Below, one piece after another: positions 21,294-31,781 of a stretch of DNA of 64,000 bases. Source of the DNA: Phoenix dactylifera (Eukaryota > Streptophyta > Magnoliopsida > Arecales > Arecaceae); contig NC_052397.1 of assembly GCF_009389715.1 (NCBI RefSeq), forward strand, positions 15,820,129 through 15,884,128, in the 5' to 3' direction. A program made the translations under genes and the position numbers. Below the pieces are notes generated by a model that did not search any database, was not told the origin of the DNA, and saw only the letters and a list, made by a program, of their open reading frames with translations. Within the stretch, counting starts at the first letter, position 1. Each line of letters opens with the position of its first letter.

Positions 21294-23445
21294 GCATCTT
21301 TTGATTCAATTAGTGAAATTGTTTGAAGCTGGCTTGGTAGGATGATGCAAAATTACTTTGCTCAACCACCCACCGAATGCCAGACTACTACGTCATCTGG
21401 TTCGAAGAGTTTGAAGGAGGGACCAAAGAGAGATTTGATAAAAACTGGACATCAATTATTTTTAACCTACTGATTCTACTTAATTATAGAAGCATTTATA
21501 TTTTTTATAAAGCTAGTGCCAACAAATTTGGAGCACTATGCGTTTTTTTTATATAGAAACAACATTATAAATTCTCAAATTCATGCTTCGAAGATTTTTA
21601 TGCAGCACCTAAGTTAAGATACACCGTTTCAGTATTGGAGCCTATACTGCTAATATGTTAATGCTATACTAGTATAGTACTGCATCGATTCGGCATACCG
21701 AAAATTAATACGCCATCCATATTATATACAGGTACCTAGCCGATATGATATTGTATATTCTATATCATCCAATTAGGTACAGTATGGTGTTTAACCGGAC
21801 TATAATCTGTAATTTATAAGTACAATCTTAATAATTGATAATTTAAGATGGTCCTTGTTGGAACGGTAGGATTGTTTTATTGTGGCCCAAAATAAATGAT
21901 CGGTCATTTTTGTTAACTTTAATAATTTATAAATTATATTTATTATATTGCCTTTTTTTACTATCCTAGTGTCCCTCAGAGTTGTTTGAAATGTCGCATC
22001 CTCAGTATAATTTAGTAAAAATAGGTAAAAGGTCATTTCACGAGATCAAATGGCGCATATTATAACACGAAGGCTTTGTAACGGACAACAGGACAATTAT
22101 AAAGAAGTGGTCTCACTTCTGATGACTTCGCCATGCACAACGAAAAAGACGGTGGACCCAAGTGGAGTGCATGATTCGAAATATATATTTATTGTCCCAA
22201 TCTCATGATGGATCAAGCAATTATTATCCAACAGCTCATTTGCTAACAAGTCCCGTTCATGTCTCAATGTATTTGGTCCATTTTTGTGGACGAGAGACAC
22301 GCACGACGACCTGCAAATCTTCACATATATTTTGCCTGCGTGTCAAAATTAATGACATGGGCCAAACCGCTCATGACATGATGAATTTTCTATTTGAATA
22401 TGTATTGAGCATCATTACATCCATATCATAATTGGTTTTTTTTAGCAGATACAAATACAGGTATTGATATGGTTCGGACGCTAAAAGTTTTATTCATAAT
22501 TAGAATATAAATCAGCCTCCAAAGTGATTTACATGCCTATTGCTTATCAACAACTTTATAATCATTTTGTGATCTTGATGAAATGATGGTGGCTTCACCG
22601 ATTTCCTAAAAGAAAATGACATCACAACAAGCATGTAGGGCTGGGCCAGGTTCGAATGGTCTAAAATGGTTTGGACCACCTGGAGAGCTATCATAAATAA
22701 ATTTCTTTGAAAGAAAGATGGAGACGAGCATGGACCCATGATTGCCAAACTGTCTTGGTCCTCATGCTCTTCTGCTGGCATTTATGCATGGTAACCCACC
22801 ATAGCATAATCATAATTTCGGAAGCCAAACCCGACTTCCAAATTGCAGTCTGCTTTGAGATTGTCATTATTTGCATTTGTCTCCTTCAGGAGCAGTTGCG
22901 ACCTTTACTGGAAGAGATGGGAGGTTGTCATCATCATAATCCTCGAGGGTCGACTTGCAGTAGAGTTGTCCACCCTTTTTTCTTGTTTTAATTAAAAAAA
23001 AACTACTATGATATTAAATGGAAGTGAACCACTGGAGGGAGAGGGGTAAGGAACAATCCATGATCACCCATACTCCTTTTGTTCTTTTTACTAGATAGTT
23101 GTGTTGATGATGATCATGCCTTGCAAATTAAATCGCTCATAAATAATGAGATGAGCCAAGAGATTTTGGTAAGGATACCATAGATTTAATGCTATTCCAA
23201 CTTGTTCTATTGATGCTTTCCTTTGGAATATTAAATATAGCCCTTCTAAAAGTAACCAATATAGTGGGGTTGTTATGAGGTCTTATATTACTTATTAGAT
23301 AAGGTTGGCCAATATGTTTCAAAGTATTTTTTGGAGTCCCAGAATAATTTTTATAAGAGTTTCTACCTGAGGCCATGAGCGTATATAAACAGCTGCCCCA
23401 AAGAGATCTATGACAACTGGAGCAATTGTGTTTCCTACCTAGCAG
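21294..23445. repeat. Duplicated intergenic block, right copy (empty Copia site)
   Basis: This is the partner of 1309-1431 plus 6999-9490, in the same orientation. It starts CATGCATCTTTTGATTCAAT and ends near CAGCTGCCCC. At about 21512-21540 it reads AGCTAGTGCCAACAAATTTGG with no Copia element. It also lacks the 0.85-kb insert at 8329-9174. It carries about 105 extra bases near 21340-21447. No gene is seen. Confidence 0.85.
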
Positions 23446-23559
23446 ATTTTACGCTTCCTTATATGATATATTTTTCTTGGTATCCACCACCTCTTGTTTC
23501 ATCAAGATTAACTTTGATAGTAGTGTTTAAAATAGAGATGATTTTGGTGGAGCTAGCTT

Positions 23560-23990
23560 GGTAACAAGAAGTGTAAGTGATGCACTAGTTTCAGCAGGTT
23601 GTGTCAGATCATTCGAGACTATGGTTCGGATGCCAAAGTTACATGCTGCATGGAAAGGTTTGATATATGTTAAAAAATGGTTGAGAGCTTCTCATATGTT
23701 AAATAATGGTTGAGAGCTTCTCAAATTATTATTGAGGAGGACTCTTTCATGGTTATTAGGCGGTTATCAAGATCATTTACCACAGACACCAAATTTCACT
23801 CTCTGTTACGGAATTGCTGGAGAATGGGAGCTACTCTATGTTCGTATGAGTTGTCACATGTTTATAGAGAAATAAATAGTACTACGGACTAGATAGCGTC
23901 ATATATGGTCAACGATATAGGAGTTATATTGCGGACTTCTATAACAGATGTTTCTTCTGAATTCTTGTATATTTTATATTCTGATTAATT
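23560..23990 (+). pseudogene. LINE RNase H relic
   Basis: Plus-strand reading gives a weak RNase H-like carboxy end, such as EEDSFMVIRRL, FHSLLRNCWRM, SHVYREINSTTDW and FLYILYSD. Stops interrupt it and no clear poly(A) tail or target duplication remains. It is older than the LINE tails at 17699 and 24864. Confidence 0.6.
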
Positions 23991-24863
23991 CCCACCGATG
24001 TATTTGGATTAGATTGTTATAATAATGTTGCAACGACGCAGTGTTTAAAACCCTGCATATTCTTGTAGACCGGGATTGCCAGGTCTCGATCGGATCGCTA
24101 TAGTAAGCCTGGCTGGAGTGGCATTAGATGGAGGGTTCCAATTAAGCGGACGTGAGAAATTATTCCCTCCCTTATCCCTTCTCTTCTTTCTATTTCTTTA
24201 TCCCAAGCAGCAGCAAGTTTATATGTCTAAACCTTCTAAACTTATCCTCCTACCAAGCATTCTAGGATGTGAACTGTCCGCAAGTTTATTCTTCATATTG
24301 AATTATATGCTTTGATCTTTTTTGAGAATAAAAGTTTTATTTTGTCCTTTGCAAGTATGGTTGGAACTAGGTTGAGCTGGAGAAAGATTTCCTCATGCCC
24401 AGGTCTAGGCTCGAGAAAACATTTTGGACTCCAAGCCTAGCTGGCACGGGTAGTGTTTCCAGACTCGAACACAAAGTTGATTCAAGCCCAGCATGGAGCA
24501 TGGATGGGTCTGACCCAGAGCCCGATTGGCCCAACATGGTTCCAACAACATTAACTTTTCTTTTTAAAAAAATATGTCAAAGCTTCGCCCTATCATGAAG
24601 TCATAGCACAAAAGCCAGTTATTAAGTGGAGGACTGGCCTGAACTTCTGAACCCATGTTGTACTCACGGAGTGGCTTCTACTTAATAACCCGTGGCCTAT
24701 ATCCTACTTGACCCTAAAATCCTTAATTGGGGACCCGTACGACTAGTAAGGCCATGACATACATCAGGCCCGGCTCTGAAATCACCCATTATGTTCTCGT
24801 AATCTAACAAGCTTAAGTATTGGATCGAGGATTAGACCCATGTGGCACTCCTTTAATTAGCAG
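23991..24863. other. Intergenic DNA, no gene seen
   Basis: Short ORFs of 60-80 aa without motifs. No repeat partner within the window was noticed. Confidence 0.5.
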
Positions 24864-24913
24864 ATACTGGGGAAACAAGAGAGTGGGAGAAGATAAATAT
24901 AAGAGAGAAGGAG

Positions 24914-24950
<37 letters not shown>

Positions 24951-25276
24951 CGTTCAGACGAATAGTAAGGGGAGATGACTCGGCCACAGTGATTGAATGG
25001 ATCCAGGGGGCTCGACCGGGATGGGGTCGGACCACCCCCTAACCAGAGATATTTGGAAGATAGCTAGTGATGGGGTGGCCTTGCAGGCCAAACATGTATA
25101 TAGAGAGGCAAACGAGGCCGCGAACTAGGTTGCTGCTTATGCAGCCAACCACGCGGGAGATATACTGTGGACGACTGAGGTAGAGTTGCCTAGGGCACTC
25201 CGGAGCATTTTGTTTTCTATTAGATGTGTTCGTACCCGAGTGATATGAACTGCTTGCTTAAGCCAAAAAAAAAAAA
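24864..25276 (+). mobile_element. 5'-truncated LINE tail with poly(A)
   Basis: From about 24957 the plus strand reads a broken LINE RNase H end (DDSATVIEWIQGA, HVYREANEA, AAYAANHAGDILW, RCVRTRVI) followed by an A-run at 25264-25276. A 9-bp repeat AATTAGCAG is at 24855-24863 and 25277-25285, consistent with a target duplication. A GA run (about 24915-24946) lies in its left part, and the next 60 bases after the tail are also GA-rich. Confidence 0.75.
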
Positions 25277-25285
25277 AATTAGCAG

Positions 25286-27578
25286 GGAGAGAGAGAGAGG
25301 GGGGGGGGAGAGGTTAAGAAAAAAAAGGAAGAGAGAGAGCCGAAGCAAGAGGGGTGGGGCTTAGGGCTGAACCTTGGCTCATCAGGCATGTAAGGATCCA
25401 TATTTTTGGGCCTGGACCGGTCAATGGGCCACAACACGTGCTTGGCACATGTGCCAGGGAGTCTTCTACTTCTTCGGTTCGATTCCTCCTTCGATTCCGC
25501 CGAAGGTCACTTTCAACTCAATTCACAAGCCTGATCTAGCTGCCGGTGTTCTAAATCTAGAACAGAATTAATGAGAGCAATGTATCTCCAGTCTTATCCC
25601 TTAGTTTTTATTTATTTATAATAGTTCGGTAGCAACACAGAATGTTGTTGGACATACATATCCCCATAACTGACATGCTACGTTATTTACCTTGTGAGTC
25701 TGGAAAAAGCAAAGAAACCCCTAATTTCATCTATTAATCCTGACCTGTTGCTTCCCAAACAACGCACGTTGGATTAGGTAAGGGCAGGTTTTTAACCTGG
25801 TTATTATACCCCGTCCAACTACTTGGTCCTCCTCCTTTTTGGTGACGCTGGCGGTTAGTCTTTTCAAGGCTCTTGGTGTTTTTGTTTTCGTTTTTTTTTT
25901 CCCCAACAGAACGACAAGTTTATGGCAAGAGGTCAATAAATTTCGGCACCATATACATCTTATCATGCTAATAGATATCAATAGCAAAGAAAAGAAGTTT
26001 TAGACTGATTTTAACTCCTAAGACAAGGAATATGAGCAGCAATTATTCCCACAAGCGGCCTTGCACATCGGTGGGTAGCCTTTACCTCCAAACCTTATTA
26101 ATTTGGTACTAACCATTTTCCATATAGTTTCTTATGATTTTATAATTTTTTATTTTTAACTTTATTTTTCCCGAGAGAACGGGAGGATGGAATGCTTGCA
26201 AAAACAATACTATTTTATCAAAAGAAGTCAGACGGGTACCAAACATGCCCAACAATGCTAAAGTAGGCATGCAGAAAGGAAGAAAAACTTAGTTATAAAG
26301 GCATGCAAATCGCATTGTCCTTAAAGATAGATAGGCATGCAGAAAGAAAGAAAAACTTAGTTATAAAGGCATGCAAATCGCATTGTCCTTAAAGGTAGAT
26401 TTTGCATTCTCTGGATCAGCGACTCGATGCAAAGGATTTCAACACGTTTACCCTCCAGGATTCAACTATAGCGGCACATTTGCAAGGACATGCTCTCGAG
26501 TACAAAAGTTAGATTGAATTGCTTTCGGTAAATCTTTGCTTCAAGAATAAATATATGGTTATATTTTTCAGAAAAAGAAGAGGGAGAGAAATAGAAAGGG
26601 CATTTCGAGAGAAAAAAGTATAGAGAGAATCATATTTCCGAATAAAGGGAAATCACTTATTAAGAGAAGAGTTTTTATGATAGCCTAGTTAACTGAACCA
26701 CGATAGCGAACATCCAATAAAAATAGCGACCATTCATATGTGCAATGGCAATAATTCCAATAGATATAGGCATATAATTGCGAGTTCTAGTCTTCTAGAT
26801 GGACAAGAACAAAAATATTCAAGATATTTTGAAACATCCAAAACATCTCAGGTATTTAGAAGTAATGTTATGTTTTCAGCTATACCATTTTTTTTATTTT
26901 TTCGGTTCTATTGCGAATGGTATAGAATATAGGAGAAATGCGGGTGGTGGGGGCCTAGCCATGTGACATGACTGTATGGGCTCTAGAACAGTGCCTTAAT
27001 ATAATACATGAGGTATCGGCACACGACAAGAATGCCATTCCTTTGCAATGGAAGTTATAAACCCCTAGCTAATAAATTTCTTAAGAGAGGAGTGCAAACC
27101 ATCTAGTATTGCGAAATAACTTTAACTTATTTTTGCGCAAATCCTTTACAACCTTTTGAAGAATTCCATTCAAGGAAAGATTAAGTGAAAGTTCTTTTTT
27201 ATCTTCACCTTCCTTCCAATTATAATCCCAAAATTAGACGAACATGCAAAAGCAGATATATAAAATGTTTTTTATGTTTTTTTTTCCTTCCCTGCACCGC
27301 CTCTGCTCATTTAGGTTGGGGCATGAAGTTAGGATTTTTTTTTTTTTTCAATAGAAAAAGAAGAAGAGGAGGTTGCAGAAGAAGATCGGTAAATTTATAA
27401 AAAAAGAAAAAAGATTGGTAAGTTCCATGGCATTTCATTGAGATCATAAAATATGATGAAGGCATACTTTGCTTTTAATCTTTTCTAAGAAAAGATTAAC
27501 GAAGTTTACAAGGACGCACTTGGAAGAAAAATCACATCCCACGAGCTGTGGAATCGCCCGCTGCAGCTTCTAATCCCC
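25286..27578. other. Intergenic DNA with a short tandem repeat, no gene seen
   Basis: ORFs here are short and without motifs. T-rich and A-rich tracts occur near 25890-25900 and 27338-27349. The only clear structure is the 67-bp duplication at 26265-26398. Confidence 0.55.
26265..26398 (+). repeat. 67-bp tandem duplication
   Basis: Two adjacent copies begin TAGGCATGCAGAAAG at 26265 and 26332 and differ at only about two positions (for example GGAAG against GAAAG). Each holds two GGCATGCA motifs. It looks recent. Confidence 0.9.
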
Positions 27579-28610
27579 CTAAGCTTGGGAGCTCCAACCG
27601 GTCAAACCAGATCCCTGAAGCTTTTCCTCGATGATGACGTCCAACCTCCGAGCCATCTCCAGACTCATATGATTCCTCCAATCGCCCTTGGTTCCTTTCC
27701 TGAAGAACGAGGATTTGGCAACTGGATAAATCGGCCCGTGTTTCCCGTCCTTATTCACCTCCAAGCTCTTCATGTTCTCAATGCTGCACAACCTTACAAT
27801 CTCCTCCACCATCCCTCCCTCCTGCTCCTCTTCGGAGAACGGACACCCCACGAACTCCGCCAACCTCTTCACGTTCGCCACCGGATCCTCCAACAACCCC
27901 TCATACCTGAGGAACAACACCTTCTCGGTCCTCTTTAAGCTCTCCCTCCAATACTCCAACGAATGGTCCCATATGGGCCCAAACGGAACCTTCCCCTCGC
28001 AGAAAGTCTCAAAGGCCTCCATAAATGGAATTTTCTTCATCTCCGGAGATCTCGACCTCTCCATGATGAAGTGCCAATAGGAGACCAAGGCATCCTTGGG
28101 GTCCCGGGCAATATAGATAATCCTGCAGCCGGAGCCCGCGACCGAGTCCGGGAGCCAGGAGTAAGGCATGTGGGTGGCGAGGATCCTCGGTGAAGGCAAG
28201 GCTTCAACTTTGGAGGCTTGGCCGATGGCGAAGAGTTCATCCATGTAAGCAACGCAGTCGTGAGGGTTCAGGCTTAGGAGAGGGTGGCGAGCCAGAGGGT
28301 ACTGTTTTCGGGTCATGGTGGCGAAGGCGAGGGCTTTCAGCCAGGTGGTGCCGGATTTGGGGAAGGATATAAGGAAGATGTCGTCGGGACGTGCCTTGAA
28401 GCGCTGCTGGATGGCCATGGCGCCCAGGAGAAAGCCCTCCGGGTACCAGAAGCCTTGGTATTTTCTGGAAGGAACCCATCCTTTCTCCAGAGGGAGAGTT
28501 GAGATGAAGTCATCGTAATCTTCAATACGCCGTGGAGAAGGGTGGTCCTCCTGTTCTTCTATAACCTTGAACGGAATGGGGGCACAAGAGCGAAGGGGAT
28601 AACTGGCCAT
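27579..28610 (-). CDS. Cytosolic sulfotransferase SOT-D
   Basis: A 343-aa, intronless PAPS-dependent sulfotransferase. The frame is open a little further upstream but the first ATG is 28608-28610 (MASYPLRSCAPIPFK). Motifs are FPKSGTTWLK (83-92), catalytic His147 in ATHMPYSWLP, RDPKDALVS (169-177) and RKGTKGDWRNHMSLE. The residue before RDPKD is Ala where the other three have Cys, and the last motif ends SLE rather than SPE. Neither should destroy PAPS binding. It groups with SOT-C by the PIPFK start and FPK loop. Its promoter-side DNA is a duplicate of sequence upstream of the helicase gene, so SOT-D and the helicase may once have shared a head-to-head promoter. Acceptor unknown. Confidence 0.95.
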   Translation of the reverse strand: MASYPLRSCAPIPFKVIEEQEDHPSPRRIEDYDDFISTLPLEKGWVPSRKYQGFWYPEGFLLGAMAIQQRFKARPDDIFLISFPKSGTTWLKALAFATMTRKQYPLARHPLLSLNPHDCVAYMDELFAIGQASKVEALPSPRILATHMPYSWLPDSVAGSGCRIIYIARDPKDALVSYWHFIMERSRSPEMKKIPFMEAFETFCEGKVPFGPIWDHSLEYWRESLKRTEKVLFLRYEGLLEDPVANVKRLAEFVGCPFSEEEQEGGMVEEIVRLCSIENMKSLEVNKDGKHGPIYPVAKSSFFRKGTKGDWRNHMSLEMARRLDVIIEEKLQGSGLTGWSSQA

Positions 28611-28673
28611 GGCAGGATGGAGGAAGCTCCAATGCTGATCTTCTGCTCCTATAAGCAATAACTTTTGATACGT

Positions 28674-29100
28674 AATGACAACGATTAGAGGAGCGGTTCA
28701 AAAATAATTCTGTCGCCACGTTCATGATGTGACCGTTCTATTTTTTTATTTTTTCTTGATTTGACAAATTGTACTTTGTCATTTTCATCAAAAATATAAA
28801 AAAAGACGTCATGGCTGACAGCTGCTGACCTGCAGAACCGTCCTGTAGATTTGGTTTAGATTTTTTTTTGATTCTTAAAAAAAAAAATGTTTTTGATCCC
28901 ACGGGCCTCTGTTTTTGATCGCGTCAGATCGAACTCCACTAAGAACTGCATCTAATGGTCGATTCAGATTTAAAAACGGCTCGTGCACTGAACTTTCGCA
29001 TAAGCTGTACTGGAGCTCCCACGGAGGAAAACGTGGTCCAGCGAACTTGACGTCAAACAGCGTTGACCGTCTGTGCCCAAAACGGTTGACGGTTAAAGTC
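28674..29100. repeat. SOT-D promoter-side block, duplicate of 30659-31396
   Basis: It begins 64 bases upstream of the SOT-D ATG. It shares GTTCATGATGTGACCG, CAGCTGCTGACC and then a long near-identical stretch (about 28915-29097) with the region upstream of the helicase gene. It contains the palindrome TTGACGTCAA, conserved in both copies. Confidence 0.85.
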
Positions 29101-29289
29101 TAATGTAACTATGTAACTGTTCGGCAATGGCTAAGATCCTACCAGGGCATATGCCGCCATGCGGCAAAAGGGATCCTGTTTGTCTCCTTTAGATTGGTCA
29201 GAGCTGACCCAAACTGAGCTAATCTAAACCCAAGTACATTGAATTAAGGACCTGGGTACATGTCTTATAAATCTGATCTACATTCATAG

Positions 29290-29440
29290 GAAGTTGGACC
29301 GCATCGCCGAGCAAAAGCCTGAGGGGTCCGGTCTGACCCTCATTGGTGTGGATGTGGAAGCGGTGGCCACTAATGGTGATGTCCAAGCACGAGTCCAGTT
29401 GCAGTTGCTTGTGATCTTTTTATTTTCCTAATGTTTAGAG
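29290..29440 (+). pseudogene. 3'-terminal fragment of a SOT-A-like sulfotransferase
   Basis: Starting abruptly at GGAAGTTGGACCGCATC, the plus strand reads KLDRIAEQKPEGSGLTL and on to NGDVQARV, matching the last 35 residues of SOT-A with about six substitutions. The stop codon TAG has become CAG, so the frame would run on into the former 3' UTR. Nothing upstream (29101-29289) resembles the missing 300 residues. It is a truncated copy, not a gene. Confidence 0.9.
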
Positions 29441-29534
29441 TGAGATTGCACAATAAGTTGCTGCAATCCTGTAACCTCGGCATGTTGCTAGTGTTGGCAG
29501 TAGCATCTCTGTCTCTGCTCTTCCTGTCTACCTT

Positions 29535-29645
29535 TTTCTTTTTTCTTTCTGAAGCGGTAATTCATATAGATCTAATATGAGTACATCCTGTCAGGTTAGA
29601 AGAAAGCAAAAAATACAATAATGTCAGAAGCTTTATTGTAAAAAT
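29535..29645 (-). mobile_element. Short LINE 3'-end fragment
   Basis: Relative to 11288-11318, this copy carries about 110 extra bases. T-rich sequence is followed by GAAGCGGTAATTCAT and then GAGTACATCCTG, resembling the 3' tail of the LINE at 17699 (AAAGCGGTGATTCAT, then ACGAATACACCTA). Confidence 0.55.
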
Positions 29646-30658
29646 TGCCATACAACATAAGGTATAACTGCTAAAGACGTCTGTTACTTCTACCATCGAT
29701 TTTTCTCTCACGCTGTTAATGCTGCACTTATTTGTTTTATTTAGAATAATTGCTAAAATATAAATGACAGTGAGTCATATGGCAGTGAATAGGTTGAAAT
29801 GGGCCAACTCTCATTCCAGCTGACTCTGATTCGCCTTTGTATTTGAAAGAGTGAAAAAAATAATTATTTAAATAAATCATAGAAATTTCACTAAATAACC
29901 AAGAAGTTTCTAGTCTTCGATACGGAGCCCAACTATTCTTTGTCCAACATTGCCAGTCCTTTATTTATACCGCCATTTCTGTTACCACTATAAATGGCTC
30001 AAAGCATTAAAAATCTTGATTTTAGAAATCTCTTCATCTATTAACCGGATAGGAAAGAGGAAGCTAGATTTCCAACATCCAGAAGAAACGCTTGAAAAAT
30101 CATAGCCAATTCGTGCATGCTACCTCATAAATTTCAATTTAACTAGATTCTTCTACATTGCTACTATGGTAAAAAATATATCTCTTAAAAATTTTACCAC
30201 AATAAAAAATTTTAATTTATCTTTTTTAATTAAAAGCCTCATTTACTCAAAACTTTTTTTGTTGGATCTCCTACAAATTATTCATTGCAGAAAAATATTG
30301 GAGTCGCATTTAATTTGGGTTTGAATGCTTATTTACACAGTCAATTAAATTTGATTTTATTAGTGAATGCCTATCTAAAATAGTTGTTTGCATATTTCTT
30401 TTTATTTAGCATTTTCAATTCATGAAATATAATGTTTTATTACACGAGCATACGTAGTGTAGCTAGTGTAAAAAAAACATAAAATTTAGATATTATTGGA
30501 ATGGTAAAATGAAATATTATAAAGAAATTTTAGGAAGTCGACCGCCTCATCTATATTCGAAATTATTGTTCTTCATTGCAGATATCTTCTAGAGATTTTT
30601 ATATGGAATTTTATTTATAAAAAATGTAAGTATCTGGGGATAAGATAGGATGGAAGGC

Positions 30659-31396
30659 AATGACATCAGAGGAGCGATTCCAAATAATTCCGTTGCCCCG
30701 TTCATGATGTGACCGCTCCCCCGACGTGTTTTTGTTTGGTGCGGAAAAAGTTTAAAGCAAGCGTCACGGGCTCACGGCTGCTTCCGACCGACCTCCCTCA
30801 GCTGCTGACCCACAAAACCGTCCTTTTCCTCCGCAGATTTGGCTTAGATTTTTTTTTTTTAATTTACAACAGCTGCGCATGTAACTAAGTACAGCCAGCC
30901 GAATCCAAAAATAAAATAAAAAAAATTGACGCCGAGAAGAAAAGAACAGCCGTCACACTCGTCAAGAAAACCTCTTGAGTGCTTAGTCAAAAAAGAGGCA
31001 ACCCAAAAAACTTTATTTATCTTTTGATACTCATGACAATTTGGAAGGAGCCCAAATTTAACCGAACGATAAATATCACGAAGCAGCAGATGCCCAATCT
31101 CATATTAATTTTTATCTCATAGTGAAATTTCTCTTCAATCATACACTACCGGCAGCGAATGCATGCCTGGAAGGTTTTTGATCCTTAGAAAAATAAAAAT
31201 GTTTTTGATCGCATCAGATCGGTCTTCACTAAGAACTGCATCTAATGGTCGATTTAGATTTGAAAACGGCTCGTGCACTGAACTTTCGCATAAGCTGTAC
31301 TGGAGCTCCCACGGAGGAAAACGTGGCCTAGCCAACTTGACGTCAAACAGGGCTGACCCAGTGTGCCCAAAACGGTTGACGGTTAAAGTCCATTGA
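30659..31396. repeat. Block upstream of the helicase gene, duplicate of 28674-29100
   Basis: The two ends match 28674-28870 and 28915-29100. About 300 bases in the middle (30870-31165) are present only here. The right part, CTAAGAACTGCATCTAATGG through CTTTCGCATAAGC to GGTTGACGGTTAAAGTC, is almost unchanged between copies and includes TTGACGTCAA. It ends 386 bases before the helicase ATG. Confidence 0.85.
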
Positions 31397-31636
31397 AAGT
31401 GTTCATTGAGGGAGTAAAGGCGGTCAAGTCCAAGTGGAGTGGAGGGCCGGCATTAAATCGGGTTTAACTGAGGGCAAAGTGGGAAGTTCTCCACCATAGC
31501 TGGTTTCACAAGCCCCGGACCGGACCTCATCCCGGTTTCTAACAATTCGGGTATGTCGTTTTGGGAGCGCATCGCATAACAGATCAACATCAGCCACCAG
31601 CCCAGTTCGAGAAACTGTCCCTCCTTCGGATGCCGC

Positions 31637-31673
31637 CACGTGTCCTTCCCCGCCAAAACATTCTAGGGTTTTA
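31637..31673 (+). promoter_or_regulatory. G-box and telo-box upstream of HRQ1
   Basis: CACGTG (31637-31642) and CTAGGGTTTTA (31663-31673) lie 110-145 bases before the helicase ATG. Telo-box motifs close to start sites are common in plant genes for DNA replication, repair and translation. Use here is inferred. Confidence 0.45.
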
Positions 31674-31781
31674 AAAGCCCCAAGGCTCCGACGACCCGCC
31701 TCTCTCCTTCTCTTTGTGTCGGCAACCGGAGAGACCCCCGAAAAATTCTTTCGGCCGAGCGAGGAGTTTAGGGCGGCTGAG

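Larger units (their letters stand above)
29290..30655 (+). repeat. Duplicate of the SOT-A 3' end and flank (11049-12375)
   Basis: The block aligns collinearly with 11049-12375 over about 1.3 kb in the same orientation, including the 3' UTR and AT-rich flank. A short insert near 29535-29645 interrupts it. It stops at GGATGGAAGG, where the helicase-upstream block begins. Confidence 0.85.

Noticed and set aside
28611-28658. 16-residue amino extension of SOT-D
   Set aside because: It would start at TTG. The first ATG, 28608-28610, gives the family-like start MASYPLRS.
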